From positions 868,001 through 932,000 of the forward strand of contig NZ_JAKNQL010000001.1 of NCBI RefSeq assembly GCF_022662375.1: DNA of 64,000 nt, given 5' to 3'. Numbering within the stretch: position 1 is the first letter of the stretch; each line of letters starts with the position of its first letter. The notes beneath the pieces are model-generated. The model was not told the origin of the DNA. It made no database searches and saw only the letters and a program-made list of their open reading frames with translations. The DNA comes from Pseudomonas sp. CROZ-RG-20F-R04-15 (GTDB lineage: Bacteria; Pseudomonadota; Gammaproteobacteria; Pseudomonadales; Pseudomonadaceae). Positions 8,937-19,465 of the stretch are shown here, piece after piece. The position numbers and the translations under genes are program-made.

Positions 8937-8946
8937 AACATGGGAC

Positions 8947-10305
8947 TTATTTCAGTTCCGGCAGGCGCGCTTCGTTTTTCACCTCGGTTGCAGCGATCGC
9001 ATCGGCCGGCAGCACCACGCGCTGTTTGCTCAGCAACTGGCCCATGTTCGCCAGCACGCGGTACATCGAATACTCCTCGGTGTAGCGGATTTCGGTGTAG
9101 CGACGGTTGGCGTTGTACAGCTCGTTTTCACTGTCGAGCAAATCAAGCAGGGTACGTTGGCCGAGACCGAACTGATCCTGATACGCGGCGCGTACACGTT
9201 TGGTGGTTTCGGCGTATTCGCGGGCGGTCGGGGTCTGTTTCTTCGCATTGACCATGGCGTTCCACGCCAGGTGAATGTTTTCGTTGAGCTGACGCAGGGC
9301 GTTGTTGCGGATATCCATCGCCTGGTTGATCTGGTGCGCATCGGAGGCCAGACGCGCCTTGTCACTGCCGCCACGGAACAGGTTGTAGTTCATCACCACA
9401 CCTACACGCCATTCGTTGTCGTGGCCTTCATCACCCTGCACGTTGTTGTTCGCGCCGACGGCCGCTTCAGCATCGAAACGTGGATAGAACGGCGACTTGG
9501 CGACTTCGTACTGGCTCTCGGCCGACTGCACATCAGCCTGCGCAGATTTCAGATACGGGTTGTTTTCGACCATGCTCTGCTGCGCTTCCGGCAGACTGGT
9601 CGGCAATTCGCCACGGGTCGAAGCCGGGGTTTCCAGTTCATCGGGCATGCGCCCGACCACGCTGTAGAAGTTCGATTCGGCGTCGGCCAGATCGACTTCG
9701 GCGGTGTCGAGGTTGTTTTGCGCCAGCGCTTTACGAGCGACCGATTGGTCGGAGTCAGCGGTGCTGCCGACGCCGCGCTCGGTGCGCAGGCCAATCTGGT
9801 CGTTGACGCGCAAATGCGCCTGCAGGTTGTTCCTGGCCAGGGTCACCAGTTCGCGACGCTTGAGTACTTCGAGGTAGACCTCGATGGTGCGCAGGGCCAG
9901 GTCCTGGGCGGTGCCTTGTGCGTAGTACGCGCGCGAATTGGACACGCCTTTGGTGCGCTCGACTTCGTTGGCGGTGTTGAAACCGTCGAACAGCATCTGC
10001 CGCAGGCGCAGCTCGGACTGGGTGTAATTGAGGATCTCGGTATGGTGATTACCGAAGGCCCGGGTGTTGGTGTTATCGCTGTAGCCACGGCCATACGCAG
10101 CGTTCAAATCGACCGACGGATAGAAGCCGCCCTTGGCCACTTTGACTTGTTCATCAGCCGACAGGCGGGCGTCCACGCGCGAGGCCAGTTCCGGGTGAGT
10201 GGCGATGGTGCTTTGAATGGCCTCGGTGAGGTTCATGGCCTGGGCTTGAGAAGTGCAAGCCATGGCCAGCAAAACCGCGCTGCAGAGGGGGGTTAGAACG
10301 CGCAT
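8947..10305 (-). CDS. mapE: TolC-family outer-membrane protein of the adhesin secretion system
   Basis: A 452-residue outer membrane efflux protein. A signal peptide is clear at the N-terminus (MRVLTPLCSAVLLAMACTSQAQA, cleavage after about residue 23). Two OEP repeats follow, with long helical stretches (MNLTEAIQSTIATHPEL, then NAANRRYTEIRYTEEYSMYRVLANMGQLL near the end) typical of LapE/TolC. The ATG at 10305 has a GGGAGA site. It would form the outer-membrane channel with the downstream HlyD and ABC proteins. It diverges from the giant adhesin gene with a 532-bp region between. The upstream position within the three-gene operon matches lapE-B-C order. Confidence 0.9.
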   Translation of the reverse strand: MRVLTPLCSAVLLAMACTSQAQAMNLTEAIQSTIATHPELASRVDARLSADEQVKVAKGGFYPSVDLNAAYGRGYSDNTNTRAFGNHHTEILNYTQSELRLRQMLFDGFNTANEVERTKGVSNSRAYYAQGTAQDLALRTIEVYLEVLKRRELVTLARNNLQAHLRVNDQIGLRTERGVGSTADSDQSVARKALAQNNLDTAEVDLADAESNFYSVVGRMPDELETPASTRGELPTSLPEAQQSMVENNPYLKSAQADVQSAESQYEVAKSPFYPRFDAEAAVGANNNVQGDEGHDNEWRVGVVMNYNLFRGGSDKARLASDAHQINQAMDIRNNALRQLNENIHLAWNAMVNAKKQTPTAREYAETTKRVRAAYQDQFGLGQRTLLDLLDSENELYNANRRYTEIRYTEEYSMYRVLANMGQLLSKQRVVLPADAIAATEVKNEARLPELK

Positions 10306-10837
10306 GGGTGCATCTCCCTGAGTCCTGATGGTGTGTTACTGTCGCCAAATATTTGACGATATTTATAGGTCTAAGCGTTTCACTCTTGTAACAACAGAGC
10401 TAAGAACATCCTAGAGCGTAGCTAAGAAAAATTTTTCATAAGGCTTATGCCGAAAAAAACTTATGCGCTTTGTAAAAACCGGCACATTGTTCAGCACGAA
10501 AGCCTTTGTTTTATGCGCTTTAGGGAGCTCAAAAAGGCTTGAGGAAAGTTCCACTCACTTTGCGACATACGGCGAAGTACTGCTGAAGGGGAGGGACGCG
10601 TAGCGGTTGCGGGGCGACAGTTTTTTGTCACTCGAGTGATTCACCACCGTTACGTAGCGTTAGTGGGCATGCTGCCTTGATCAGGGTTCGGAAGTGCTTG
10701 AAAGCACGGAAGTTTCCTTTAGAGGCCACCCGCGAAACGAACTGTCGAAGGTGCGAGCGTCGCCTGCGACAACCCGATTGAGCCATGGGCTGCTTCGCTT
10801 ACCAGTGCCGACGGTGGTCGGCAGCGGAGGATTTCAC
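10306..10837 (+). promoter_or_regulatory. 532-bp divergent regulatory region upstream of the adhesin
   Basis: No gene seen. The left part is AT-rich and holds CAAATATTTG, a perfect 10-bp palindrome near 10346, a possible operator. The right part is predicted to be structured: hairpin GTGCT/AGCAC at 10694-10707 and TGCCGAC-GGTG-GTCGGCA at 10806-10823, which ends 2 nt before the adhesin ribosome site GGAGG at 10826-10830. FleQ or c-di-GMP control would be expected for this adhesin class, but I cannot identify a FleQ box with confidence. Confidence 0.4.
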
Positions 10838-13800
10838 ATGGCAACGCTCATCGGCACAGTCACTAAAGTCATTGGCCAGGTTTTCGCTCAGGCAACTGAC
10901 GGTACCAAACGCGCACTGGTGGAAGGCGATCGCCTGTATGCAGGCGACCAACTGATCACCGGCGCAGAAGGCGCCGTCGCCGTTCATCTGCAAAACGGCC
11001 AGGAACTGACCCTCGGACGCGACAGCAGCCTGACCATGACCGGGCAATTGCTCGCCGATCAAGCGGCCCACGTGAATGTCGCCGAGGCGGTGACCCCGAG
11101 CGAAGCGCAACTGACTGACGTTGAGCAAATCCAGAAAGCCATCGCCGCCGGTGATGACCCGAGCAAAACCGCTGAAGCCACCGCTGCTGGTCCCAACGCT
11201 CCAGGCGGTGCGCCGGGAGAGGCGGGTGGCGGGCATAGTTTTGTACTGCTGACCGAGGTGGGCGGACGGGTCGACCCGATCATCGGTTTCCCCACTGCCG
11301 GCTTCGGCGGTATTCCCGAGTTCCCTGAAGAACGCCACAACGCTGTCGTCGACAACGGCACTCCGGCGGCGATCGTGCCGCCTCCCGTCAATAACATCGT
11401 GACCCTGACGGGCCTGGCCGTGCCGGGGGGCGAGTTGACCCTCAACGAAGCCAATCTGCCGGACGGCTCTGCCGCCAACCCTGGCGCACTGACCCAAAGT
11501 GGCAGCTTCACTGTCACGGCACCGGACGGTTTGACCAGCCTGAATGTCGGCGGCATCAACCTGATCAACGGCGGCGTAGCGGTCGGGTTCCCGCAATCGA
11601 TCACCACGCAGCTGGGCAACACCCTGACCATCACCGGCTACAACCCGGCGACTGGCGTGGTCACTTACAGCTACATCCTCAACGGCAACGAAAGCCACGC
11701 GGCCGGCGACGGCGCGAACAATCTCAGTGAACAGTTCACCGTGATCGCTGGCGACAGCAATGGCGACACCGCGACCGGCACGCTGGACGTCAATATCACC
11801 GACGACGTGCCCAAAGCGCTGGATGACAGCAACGCCTCGACCGCTTCGGAAACCCTGCTGACGCTGACTGGCAATGTGCTGACCAACGACGTGCAAGGCG
11901 CTGACCGGGTTGCCACCGGCCCTGTCACCCCGGGCACTTTCACTGGCACGTACGGCACGCTGGTGCTCAACGCCAACGGCACTTACACCTACACGCTCAA
12001 CACCAACGACGCGGATTTCAAAAATCTGCACGGTGGCGGCAATGGCACGGAAACGTTCGCCTACACCATCACCGATTCGGACGGCGATAGCAGCACCGCG
12101 AACCTGGTGCTGCAGATCCACAACAACGACGATCCGGTGGTCATCAACGGTTTGAACGTCGAGGGCGGCGAGCTGACGGTCTACGAAAAAAACCTCGGCG
12201 ACGGCAGTGCACCGGATGCCACGGCGCTGACCCAGAACGGCACGTTCACCATCACCGCGCTGGACGGTGTAACGACGTTAACCGTCGGCGGCATCGCCGT
12301 GGTCACCAACGGCGTGGCCGCCGGATTCCCGCAATCGGTCACCACTCCGTTGGGCAGCACCCTGACCATCACCGGTTTCAACGCCACCACCGGCGTGGTC
12401 AGTTACAGCTACACCCTGGTCGACAACGAAGCCCATCCAACCGCCAACGGCGCGAACAATCTGCCCGAGCAATTTGCCGTTACCGTGGTCGATGACAACG
12501 GCACCACCGCCAATGCCACTCTCGACGTGAACATCGTCGATGACTTGCCAAAAGCTGTGGATGACAGCAACACAGGCACCGCTTCAGAAACTCTGCTGAC
12601 CCTGACCGGCAACGTCCTGACCAACGACGTGCAAGGCGCCGATCGCGTGCCGACCGGGCCGGTAACTCCTGGCACGTTCACCGGGACTTACGGCACCTTG
12701 GTGCTGAACGCCAACGGCACTTACACCTATACGCTCAACACCAACGATGCCGACTTCAAAAACCTCCACGGCGGCGGCAACGGCACGGAAACCTTCGCCT
12801 ACACCATCACCGATTCCGACGGCGATACCAGCACCGCCAACCTCGTCCTGCAGATCCACAACAACGACGATCCGGTGATCATCAACGGTCTCGACGTCAA
12901 TGGCGGCGAACTCACCGTTTACGAGAAAAACCTCAGCGACGGCAGCGCGCCGGACTCCAGCGCGCTGACCCAAAACGGCACGTTCACCATCACCGCGCTG
13001 GACGGTGTAACGACGTTAACCGTCGGCGGTATTGCCGTCGTCACCAACGGCGTAGCGGCAGGCTTCCCGCAATCGATTACCACACCGATGGGCAGCACAC
13101 TGACGATTACCGGTTTCAACGCCACGACTGGCGTCGTGAGCTACAGCTACACGCTCGATCACAACGACGCCCATCCAACCGCTAACGGCGCGAATACGCT
13201 CAATGAGCAGTTCGCCGTGACCGTGGTCGATGACAACGGCACCACCGCCAATGCCTCGCTGGACGTGAACATCGTCGATGATCTGCCCAAAGCCGTGGAT
13301 GACAGCAACACCGGCACCGCATCAGAAACCTTGCTGACTTTGACCGGCAACGTTCTGACCAACGATGTGCAGGGCGCCGACCGTGTGCCAACAGGTCCGG
13401 TCACTCCTGGCACTTTCACCGGGACTTACGGCACCTTGGTGCTCAACGCCAATGGCACTTACACCTACACGCTCAACACCAACGATGCGGATTTCAAAAA
13501 TCTGCACGGTGGCGGCAATGGCACGGAAACGTTCGCCTACACCATCACCGATTCCGACGGCGATAGCAGCACCGCCAACCTCGTCCTGCAGATCCACAAC
13601 AACGACGATCCGGTGATCATCAACGGTCTCGATGTGAATGGCGGCGAACTCACCGTTTACGAGAAAAACCTCAGCGACGGCAGCGCACCGGATTCCACTG
13701 CATTGACGCAGAGCGGCACCTTCACCATCACTGCTCTCGATGGCGTGACGACGCTGACTGTTGGCGGCATCGCCGTGGTCACCAACGGCGTGGCCGCCGG

Positions 13801-16800
13801 ATTCCCGCAATCGGTCACCACTCCGTTGGGCAGCACCCTGACCATCACCGGTTTCAACGCCACCACCGGCGTGGTCAGTTACAGCTACACCCTGGTCGAC
13901 AACGAAGCCCATCCAACCGCCAACGGCGCGAACAATCTGCCAGAGCAATTTGCCGTTACCGTGGTCGATGACAACGGCACCACCGCCAATGCCACTCTCG
14001 ACGTGAACATCGTCGATGACTTGCCAAAAGCTGTGGATGACAGCAACACAGGCACCGCTTCAGAAACTCTGCTGACCCTGACCGGCAACGTCCTGACCAA
14101 CGACGTGCAAGGCGCCGATCGCGTGCCGACCGGGCCGGTAACTCCTGGCACGTTCACCGGGACTTACGGCACCTTGGTGCTGAACGCCAACGGCACTTAC
14201 ACCTATACGCTCAACACCAACGATGCCGACTTCAAAAACCTGCACGGCGGCGGCAACGGCACCGAGACGTTTGCCTACACCATTACCGACTCGGACGGCG
14301 ACACCAGCACCGCCAACCTCGTCCTGCAGATCCACAACAACGACGATCCGGTGATCATCAACGGTCTCGACGTCAACGGTGGCGAACTCACTGTCTACGA
14401 GAAAAACCTCAGCGACGGTACCGCTCCAGATACACCGGCGCTGACCCAGAGCGGCACCTTCACCGTCACCGCCCTCGACGGTCTGCAAACCCTGACCGTG
14501 GGTGGCATCAATGTGGTCACCGGTGGCGTGGCGGCAGGCTTCCCGCAATCGGTCGTCACGCCGCTCGGCAGCACGTTGACCATCACCGGTTACGACCCGG
14601 CCACGGGTGTTGTGAGTTACAGCTACACCCTGGTCAATAACGAAACCCATCCGAACGCCAACGGCGCCAACAGCATCACAGAGAACTTCAACGTCGTCGC
14701 CACTGACACCGATGGCAGCACCGCCAACGGCCAGATCAACGTCAATATCGTCGATGATTTGCCCAGCGCCCATCCTGACGCTGCGTCGGTGGCCGAGGGC
14801 GGCACCGTCAGCGGCAATGTCCTGGACAACGATATCGGCGGCGCTGACGGTCCGGCTGTTACCGGTGCCGTGGTCGGCGTGCGCGCCGGCGCCGATACCT
14901 CGACGTCGGCCATCGGCGGCCTCAACAGCAACATCAACGGCACCTACGGCTACCTGACCCTGGACGCCAACGGCAACGCGGTCTACCACAGCAATCCGAA
15001 TGCGGTGAACGGCCCGGGCGCGGTGGATGTGTTCACCTACACCGTGCGCGATTCCGACGGTGATGAAAGCACCACCACCATCACCATCGATGTCGCCAAC
15101 AGCAAGCTGTACGCGACCAGCGACACCGACGTCACCGTGTACGAGAAAGCGCTGGACCTGACCAAGGACGGCGCTGATCTGGCGCCCGGTACGGTCACCG
15201 GCAGCGATCCGACCAGCACCGGTGAAACCGCGTCCGGCACCCTGGTCGGCTCGGTCACCGGCGCGGTCGGCGCGATCAGCTACGCGCTGGTTGGCAGTGC
15301 CACCGGCAACTACGGGCAGATCGTCCTCAACCCCAACGGTACTTACACCTACACACTGACCTCACCGGCCAGCACCACGCCACATGCCGACGATGGCGCC
15401 AACACCCTGACCGAAACCTTTACCTATCAGGCCACTGACTCGCTGGGCAACATCGTCACCAGCACCATCGTCGTCAGCATCGTCGATGATGTGCCGAAAG
15501 CCGTGAATGACAGCAACGCCAACAGCGCCTCGGAAACCCAGCTGACCCTGACTGGTAACGTGCTGACCAACGATGTGCAAGGCGCTGATGTGGTCGCGAC
15601 CGGACCGAATGCCGGGCCGATCACCGCCGGTACGTTCACCGGGACTTACGGCACGCTGGTGCTCAACGCCAACGGCACGTACACCTACACCCTGAACCCC
15701 AACGATGCCGACTTCAAAAACCTGCACGGCGGCGGCAATGGCACCGAGACGTTCACCTACACCCTGACCGATGCCGACGGCGATACCAGCACCGCCAACC
15801 TGGTGCTGAACATCCACAACAACGACGATCCGGTGGTACTCAACGGTCTCGACGTCAATGGCGGTGAGCTCACCGTCTACGAGAAAAACCTCAGCGACGG
15901 CAGCAATCCGAACATCCCGGCGCTGACCCAGAGCGGCACCTTCACCGTCACGGCGCTCGATGGCCTGCAGACCCTGACCGTCGGCGGCATTGCCGTGGTC
16001 ACCAATGGCGTCGCCGCAGGTTTCCCGCAATCGGTGGTTTCGCCGCTGGGCAGCACCTTCACCATCACCGGTTACAACCCGGCAACCGATGTCGTCAGCT
16101 ACAGCTACACCCTGGTCGACAACGAAACTCACCCGAACGCCAACGGCGCCAACAGCCTCACCGAGAACTTCAACGTGGTGGCCACCGACACCGATGGCAG
16201 CACTGCCAACGGCCAGATCAACGTCAACATCATCGATGACCTGCCGACCGCCAAAGCCGACACCGGCTCGGTGGCGGAGGGCGGTACGGTCAACATCAGC
16301 GTGCTCGGTAACGACGTCACCGGCGCCGATGGTGCCGCAGCGGGTGGGGCGGTGGTCGGCGTGCGCGCCGGCAGCAACACCGGCACTTCAGCCATCGGCG
16401 GCCTCAACAGCAACATCAATGGCAACTTCGGTTACCTGACCCTCGATGCGGCGGGCAATGCCGTCTATCACAGCAACCCGAACTCGGTGAGCCCACCGGG
16501 CGCCACCGACACCTTCACCTACACCATCCGCGATGGCGATGGCGATGAAAGCACCACGACCATCACCATCAACGTTGCCGACAGCAAGTTGGTAGCGTCG
16601 GTCGATCAGGACGTGACGGTGTATGAAAAAGCCCTCGACCTGACCAAGGACGGCCAGGATCTGGCCGCCGGTACGGTTACCGGCAGCGACCCCACCAACA
16701 CCGGCGAAACCGCGACCGGCACGCTGGTCGGCGCAGTCACCGGCGGCACGGGCGCGATCACTTACACGCTGGTCGGCAGCGCCACCGGCAGCTATGGGCA

Positions 16801-19447
16801 GATTCAGCTCAACGCCGACGGCACCTACACCTACACGCTGACCTCGGCGCCGAAAACCTCGCCGAGCGCCAACGACGGCGCGAACACGCTGAGCGAAAGT
16901 TTCACTTACAAAGCCACTGACGCACTGGGCAACAGCACCACCAGCACCCTCGTGGTCAACATCGTCGATGACGTACCAAAAGCGGTGGCGTCGGATCGTT
17001 CGGTGGCGGCGGTGGAGATCGATTCCAACATCCTTATCGTCCTCGATATTTCCGGCAGTATGGCCGACGCCTCCGGCGTACCGGGCCTGTCGCGGCTGGA
17101 CCTGGCCAAGCAGGCGATCAGTGCCTTGCTCGACAAGTACGACGACCTCGGCGATGTAAAAGTGCAACTGGTGACCTTCAGCAGCAGCGCCACTGACCGC
17201 ACTTCGGTGTGGGTCGATGTCGCCACCGCCAAGACCCTGCTCGCCGGCCTCAACGCCGGTGGCGGCACTAATTACGATGCCGCTGTCGCGACCATGTACA
17301 ACGCGTTCAACACCGCGGGCAAACTCACCGGGGCGCAGAACGTCGGCTACTTCTTCTCCGATGGCAAACCGACCAATGGCCAGGATATCGGCACCAGCGA
17401 CGAAGCCACGCTCAAGGCCTTCCTCGATGCCAACAACATCAAGAACTACGCGATCGGCCTCGGCAGCGGCGTGAGCAACGCCAACCTCGATCCGCTGGCG
17501 TATGACGGCATCAGCCACACCAACACCAACGCGGTGGTGGTCACCGATCTCAACCAGCTCAACTCGGTGCTGTCGGGCACTGTGCAGGGCGCGCCAGTCA
17601 CCGGTTCATTGCTGGGCGAGGGCGGCACTTTCGGCGCTGATAGCGGCTTCATCAAATCCATCGTGGTCGACGGCACCACCTACACCTACGACCCGAAAGC
17701 GCTCAGCGGCCAAGGCTCGTTGACGCCAAGTGGCGGCACCAATCACGGCACCTTCAACACCGCCAACAACACGTTGAGCATCGCCACCAACAACAGCGGC
17801 ACGCTGGTGATCAACCTCGACACTGGCGACTACACCTACACCTCGCAGAAAACCACGGCGGTGGTCATCACCGAGAACATCGGTTTCACCGTCAGCGACA
17901 ACGACGGCGACCTCGCCAGCTCGACGCTGACGGTAAAAGTAATCCCCAATGCGCCTCCGGTAGCGGTCGACGACCACGTCATCACCAACGTGCTGTCGAG
18001 CAACATTGTGGTGCCGGGCGAGCTGCTACTGGCCAACGACACCGATCCGAATGGCGATACGCTCAACGCCACGCCAACCACCTTCAACACCGGTTGGGCA
18101 GCGAAAGGCGCGGACTTCAGCGGCACTGGTGCAATCAACTTTGCCGGCACCGGCAACACCGCCGCCAACCAGACCCTGGCCGATGTGCGCAATGCCTTCG
18201 CGGCCAACACGGCAGCGATGACCGCCGTGCTGGTGGTCAGCGGCTACCTCGGCGCGGTAACCAACGCCAATGCCAACGATGAAGACCTGATCACGGTCAA
18301 ACTGAAACAGGGCGAAACGCTTAACCTGGATCACAACCTGGCAGCCGGGCACATCACCATGGAGTACTCGCTCAATGGCGGCGCGTTCGTCACCATTGCC
18401 GACGGCGGCACCATCACCGCCAGCGCCGACGGCACCTATCAGATTCACGTGACCAACATCACCAACACCAGCGGCAGCAACACCAACGCGGCGGAAAACT
18501 ATCAACTGACCATGACGGTCAACTATGCCGGGGCGCACGACGTCACCCCGGACTTCCACGGCACTTACACCGCCAACGACAACCATGGCGGCAGCGACAC
18601 GGCCAACGTGACCATCAGCTATCAGGACGGGCACACCCTCACTGGCACCTCGGGGGATGACATTCTTGTGGCCGGCACCGGTGACAACATCCTCAACGGT
18701 GGCGATGGCAATGATGTGCTCACCGCGGGCTCCGGCAACAACGAACTGCACGGCGGCGCCGGCAACGACTTGCTCTACAGCGGCCCGGGCAATGACCTGC
18801 TCGACGGCGGCACTGGCATCGACACCGCCAGCTACGCCCACGCCACGGCCGGAGTGACGGTCAACCTCGGCCTGCTCGGTGCGCAAAACACCATCGGCGC
18901 TGGCACAGACACGCTGACCGGCATCGAAAACCTCGTCGGCTCGAACTTCAACGACACCCTCACCGGCGACAACAATAACAACGTGATCAACGGTGGCCTG
19001 GGTAACGACATCCTCAACGGTGGCGGCGGTGATGACCTGCTGATTGGCGGCATGGGTAACAACACCATGACCGGTGGCTCAGGGGCCGACACCTTCCAGT
19101 GGCTCAAGGGCAACAGCGGCCACGACCTGATTACCGACTTCACTCCCGGCACCGACAAGCTCGACCTGTCGCAACTGCTGCAGGGTGAAAACGGCACCAC
19201 CGCCTCGCTGGATGACTACCTGCACTTCACCGTCACCGGCAGCGGCGCCTCGGTGCTCACCAGCATCGACGTCAGCGCCATGGCCGGTGCCACGCCGAAC
19301 CAGACGATTGATCTGGCCGGCGTCAACCTCGCCAGTCACTACGGCGTGACGCCAGGGGCGGGCGGCGTGGTTGCCGGTGGGCATGACACGGCGACGATCA
19401 TCAGCGGGATGCTGAATGATCATTCGTTGAAGGTGGATACGGTGTAA
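10838..19447 (+). CDS. mapA: Giant RTX adhesin with LapG-type cleavage site (MapA/LapA class)
   Basis: A 2869-residue type I-secreted surface adhesin. Residues 1 to about 150 form the LapA-type retention module, with the LapG protease site motif TAAG at 115-118. Residues about 180-2055 are Ig/cadherin-like (VCBS-type) modules, including near-identical 246-residue repeats at nt 12121-14334. A von Willebrand A domain (about 2058-2250) has the MIDAS motif DISGS at 2070-2074. RTX nonapeptides (GGxGxDxL/N type, about 2595-2755) and a T1SS C-terminal domain finish the protein. I chose the ATG at 10838 with GGAGG 7 nt upstream; an in-frame upstream start at 10694 lacks the retention-module sequence. 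The transporter genes are divergent and adjacent, while lapD and lapG are not nearby, which favours MapA over LapA. Cleavage by a LapG encoded elsewhere would release cells from biofilm. Confidence 0.9.
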   Translation: MATLIGTVTKVIGQVFAQATDGTKRALVEGDRLYAGDQLITGAEGAVAVHLQNGQELTLGRDSSLTMTGQLLADQAAHVNVAEAVTPSEAQLTDVEQIQKAIAAGDDPSKTAEATAAGPNAPGGAPGEAGGGHSFVLLTEVGGRVDPIIGFPTAGFGGIPEFPEERHNAVVDNGTPAAIVPPPVNNIVTLTGLAVPGGELTLNEANLPDGSAANPGALTQSGSFTVTAPDGLTSLNVGGINLINGGVAVGFPQSITTQLGNTLTITGYNPATGVVTYSYILNGNESHAAGDGANNLSEQFTVIAGDSNGDTATGTLDVNITDDVPKALDDSNASTASETLLTLTGNVLTNDVQGADRVATGPVTPGTFTGTYGTLVLNANGTYTYTLNTNDADFKNLHGGGNGTETFAYTITDSDGDSSTANLVLQIHNNDDPVVINGLNVEGGELTVYEKNLGDGSAPDATALTQNGTFTITALDGVTTLTVGGIAVVTNGVAAGFPQSVTTPLGSTLTITGFNATTGVVSYSYTLVDNEAHPTANGANNLPEQFAVTVVDDNGTTANATLDVNIVDDLPKAVDDSNTGTASETLLTLTGNVLTNDVQGADRVPTGPVTPGTFTGTYGTLVLNANGTYTYTLNTNDADFKNLHGGGNGTETFAYTITDSDGDTSTANLVLQIHNNDDPVIINGLDVNGGELTVYEKNLSDGSAPDSSALTQNGTFTITALDGVTTLTVGGIAVVTNGVAAGFPQSITTPMGSTLTITGFNATTGVVSYSYTLDHNDAHPTANGANTLNEQFAVTVVDDNGTTANASLDVNIVDDLPKAVDDSNTGTASETLLTLTGNVLTNDVQGADRVPTGPVTPGTFTGTYGTLVLNANGTYTYTLNTNDADFKNLHGGGNGTETFAYTITDSDGDSSTANLVLQIHNNDDPVIINGLDVNGGELTVYEKNLSDGSAPDSTALTQSGTFTITALDGVTTLTVGGIAVVTNGVAAGFPQSVTTPLGSTLTITGFNATTGVVSYSYTLVDNEAHPTANGANNLPEQFAVTVVDDNGTTANATLDVNIVDDLPKAVDDSNTGTASETLLTLTGNVLTNDVQGADRVPTGPVTPGTFTGTYGTLVLNANGTYTYTLNTNDADFKNLHGGGNGTETFAYTITDSDGDTSTANLVLQIHNNDDPVIINGLDVNGGELTVYEKNLSDGTAPDTPALTQSGTFTVTALDGLQTLTVGGINVVTGGVAAGFPQSVVTPLGSTLTITGYDPATGVVSYSYTLVNNETHPNANGANSITENFNVVATDTDGSTANGQINVNIVDDLPSAHPDAASVAEGGTVSGNVLDNDIGGADGPAVTGAVVGVRAGADTSTSAIGGLNSNINGTYGYLTLDANGNAVYHSNPNAVNGPGAVDVFTYTVRDSDGDESTTTITIDVANSKLYATSDTDVTVYEKALDLTKDGADLAPGTVTGSDPTSTGETASGTLVGSVTGAVGAISYALVGSATGNYGQIVLNPNGTYTYTLTSPASTTPHADDGANTLTETFTYQATDSLGNIVTSTIVVSIVDDVPKAVNDSNANSASETQLTLTGNVLTNDVQGADVVATGPNAGPITAGTFTGTYGTLVLNANGTYTYTLNPNDADFKNLHGGGNGTETFTYTLTDADGDTSTANLVLNIHNNDDPVVLNGLDVNGGELTVYEKNLSDGSNPNIPALTQSGTFTVTALDGLQTLTVGGIAVVTNGVAAGFPQSVVSPLGSTFTITGYNPATDVVSYSYTLVDNETHPNANGANSLTENFNVVATDTDGSTANGQINVNIIDDLPTAKADTGSVAEGGTVNISVLGNDVTGADGAAAGGAVVGVRAGSNTGTSAIGGLNSNINGNFGYLTLDAAGNAVYHSNPNSVSPPGATDTFTYTIRDGDGDESTTTITINVADSKLVASVDQDVTVYEKALDLTKDGQDLAAGTVTGSDPTNTGETATGTLVGAVTGGTGAITYTLVGSATGSYGQIQLNADGTYTYTLTSAPKTSPSANDGANTLSESFTYKATDALGNSTTSTLVVNIVDDVPKAVASDRSVAAVEIDSNILIVLDISGSMADASGVPGLSRLDLAKQAISALLDKYDDLGDVKVQLVTFSSSATDRTSVWVDVATAKTLLAGLNAGGGTNYDAAVATMYNAFNTAGKLTGAQNVGYFFSDGKPTNGQDIGTSDEATLKAFLDANNIKNYAIGLGSGVSNANLDPLAYDGISHTNTNAVVVTDLNQLNSVLSGTVQGAPVTGSLLGEGGTFGADSGFIKSIVVDGTTYTYDPKALSGQGSLTPSGGTNHGTFNTANNTLSIATNNSGTLVINLDTGDYTYTSQKTTAVVITENIGFTVSDNDGDLASSTLTVKVIPNAPPVAVDDHVITNVLSSNIVVPGELLLANDTDPNGDTLNATPTTFNTGWAAKGADFSGTGAINFAGTGNTAANQTLADVRNAFAANTAAMTAVLVVSGYLGAVTNANANDEDLITVKLKQGETLNLDHNLAAGHITMEYSLNGGAFVTIADGGTITASADGTYQIHVTNITNTSGSNTNAAENYQLTMTVNYAGAHDVTPDFHGTYTANDNHGGSDTANVTISYQDGHTLTGTSGDDILVAGTGDNILNGGDGNDVLTAGSGNNELHGGAGNDLLYSGPGNDLLDGGTGIDTASYAHATAGVTVNLGLLGAQNTIGAGTDTLTGIENLVGSNFNDTLTGDNNNNVINGGLGNDILNGGGGDDLLIGGMGNNTMTGGSGADTFQWLKGNSGHDLITDFTPGTDKLDLSQLLQGENGTTASLDDYLHFTVTGSGASVLTSIDVSAMAGATPNQTIDLAGVNLASHYGVTPGAGGVVAGGHDTATIISGMLNDHSLKVDTV
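12121..14334 (+). repeat. Three tandem 738-bp repeats inside the adhesin gene
   Basis: The landmark CAACAACGACGATCCGGTG recurs at 12121, 12859, 13597 and 14335, exactly 738 bp (246 codons) apart, marking three full units. A more diverged unit precedes them (about 11383-12120), and half-units continue to about 17000. Each unit has a module starting NGLDVNGGELTVYEKNL and one starting PKAVDDSNTGTASETLLTL. Confidence 0.92.
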
Positions 19448-19465
19448 GCGACGCCTGAAACGACA

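Noticed and set aside
10694..10837. N-terminal extension of the adhesin frame
   Set aside because: The sequence before MATLIG has no retention-module features, and the strongest ribosome site is at 10826-10830.
10799..12121. Long minus-strand frame (440 codons) opposite the adhesin gene, and similar ones to 19564
   Set aside because: Shadow frames produced by the repeat-rich, high-GC adhesin sequence; no ribosome site or family resemblance.
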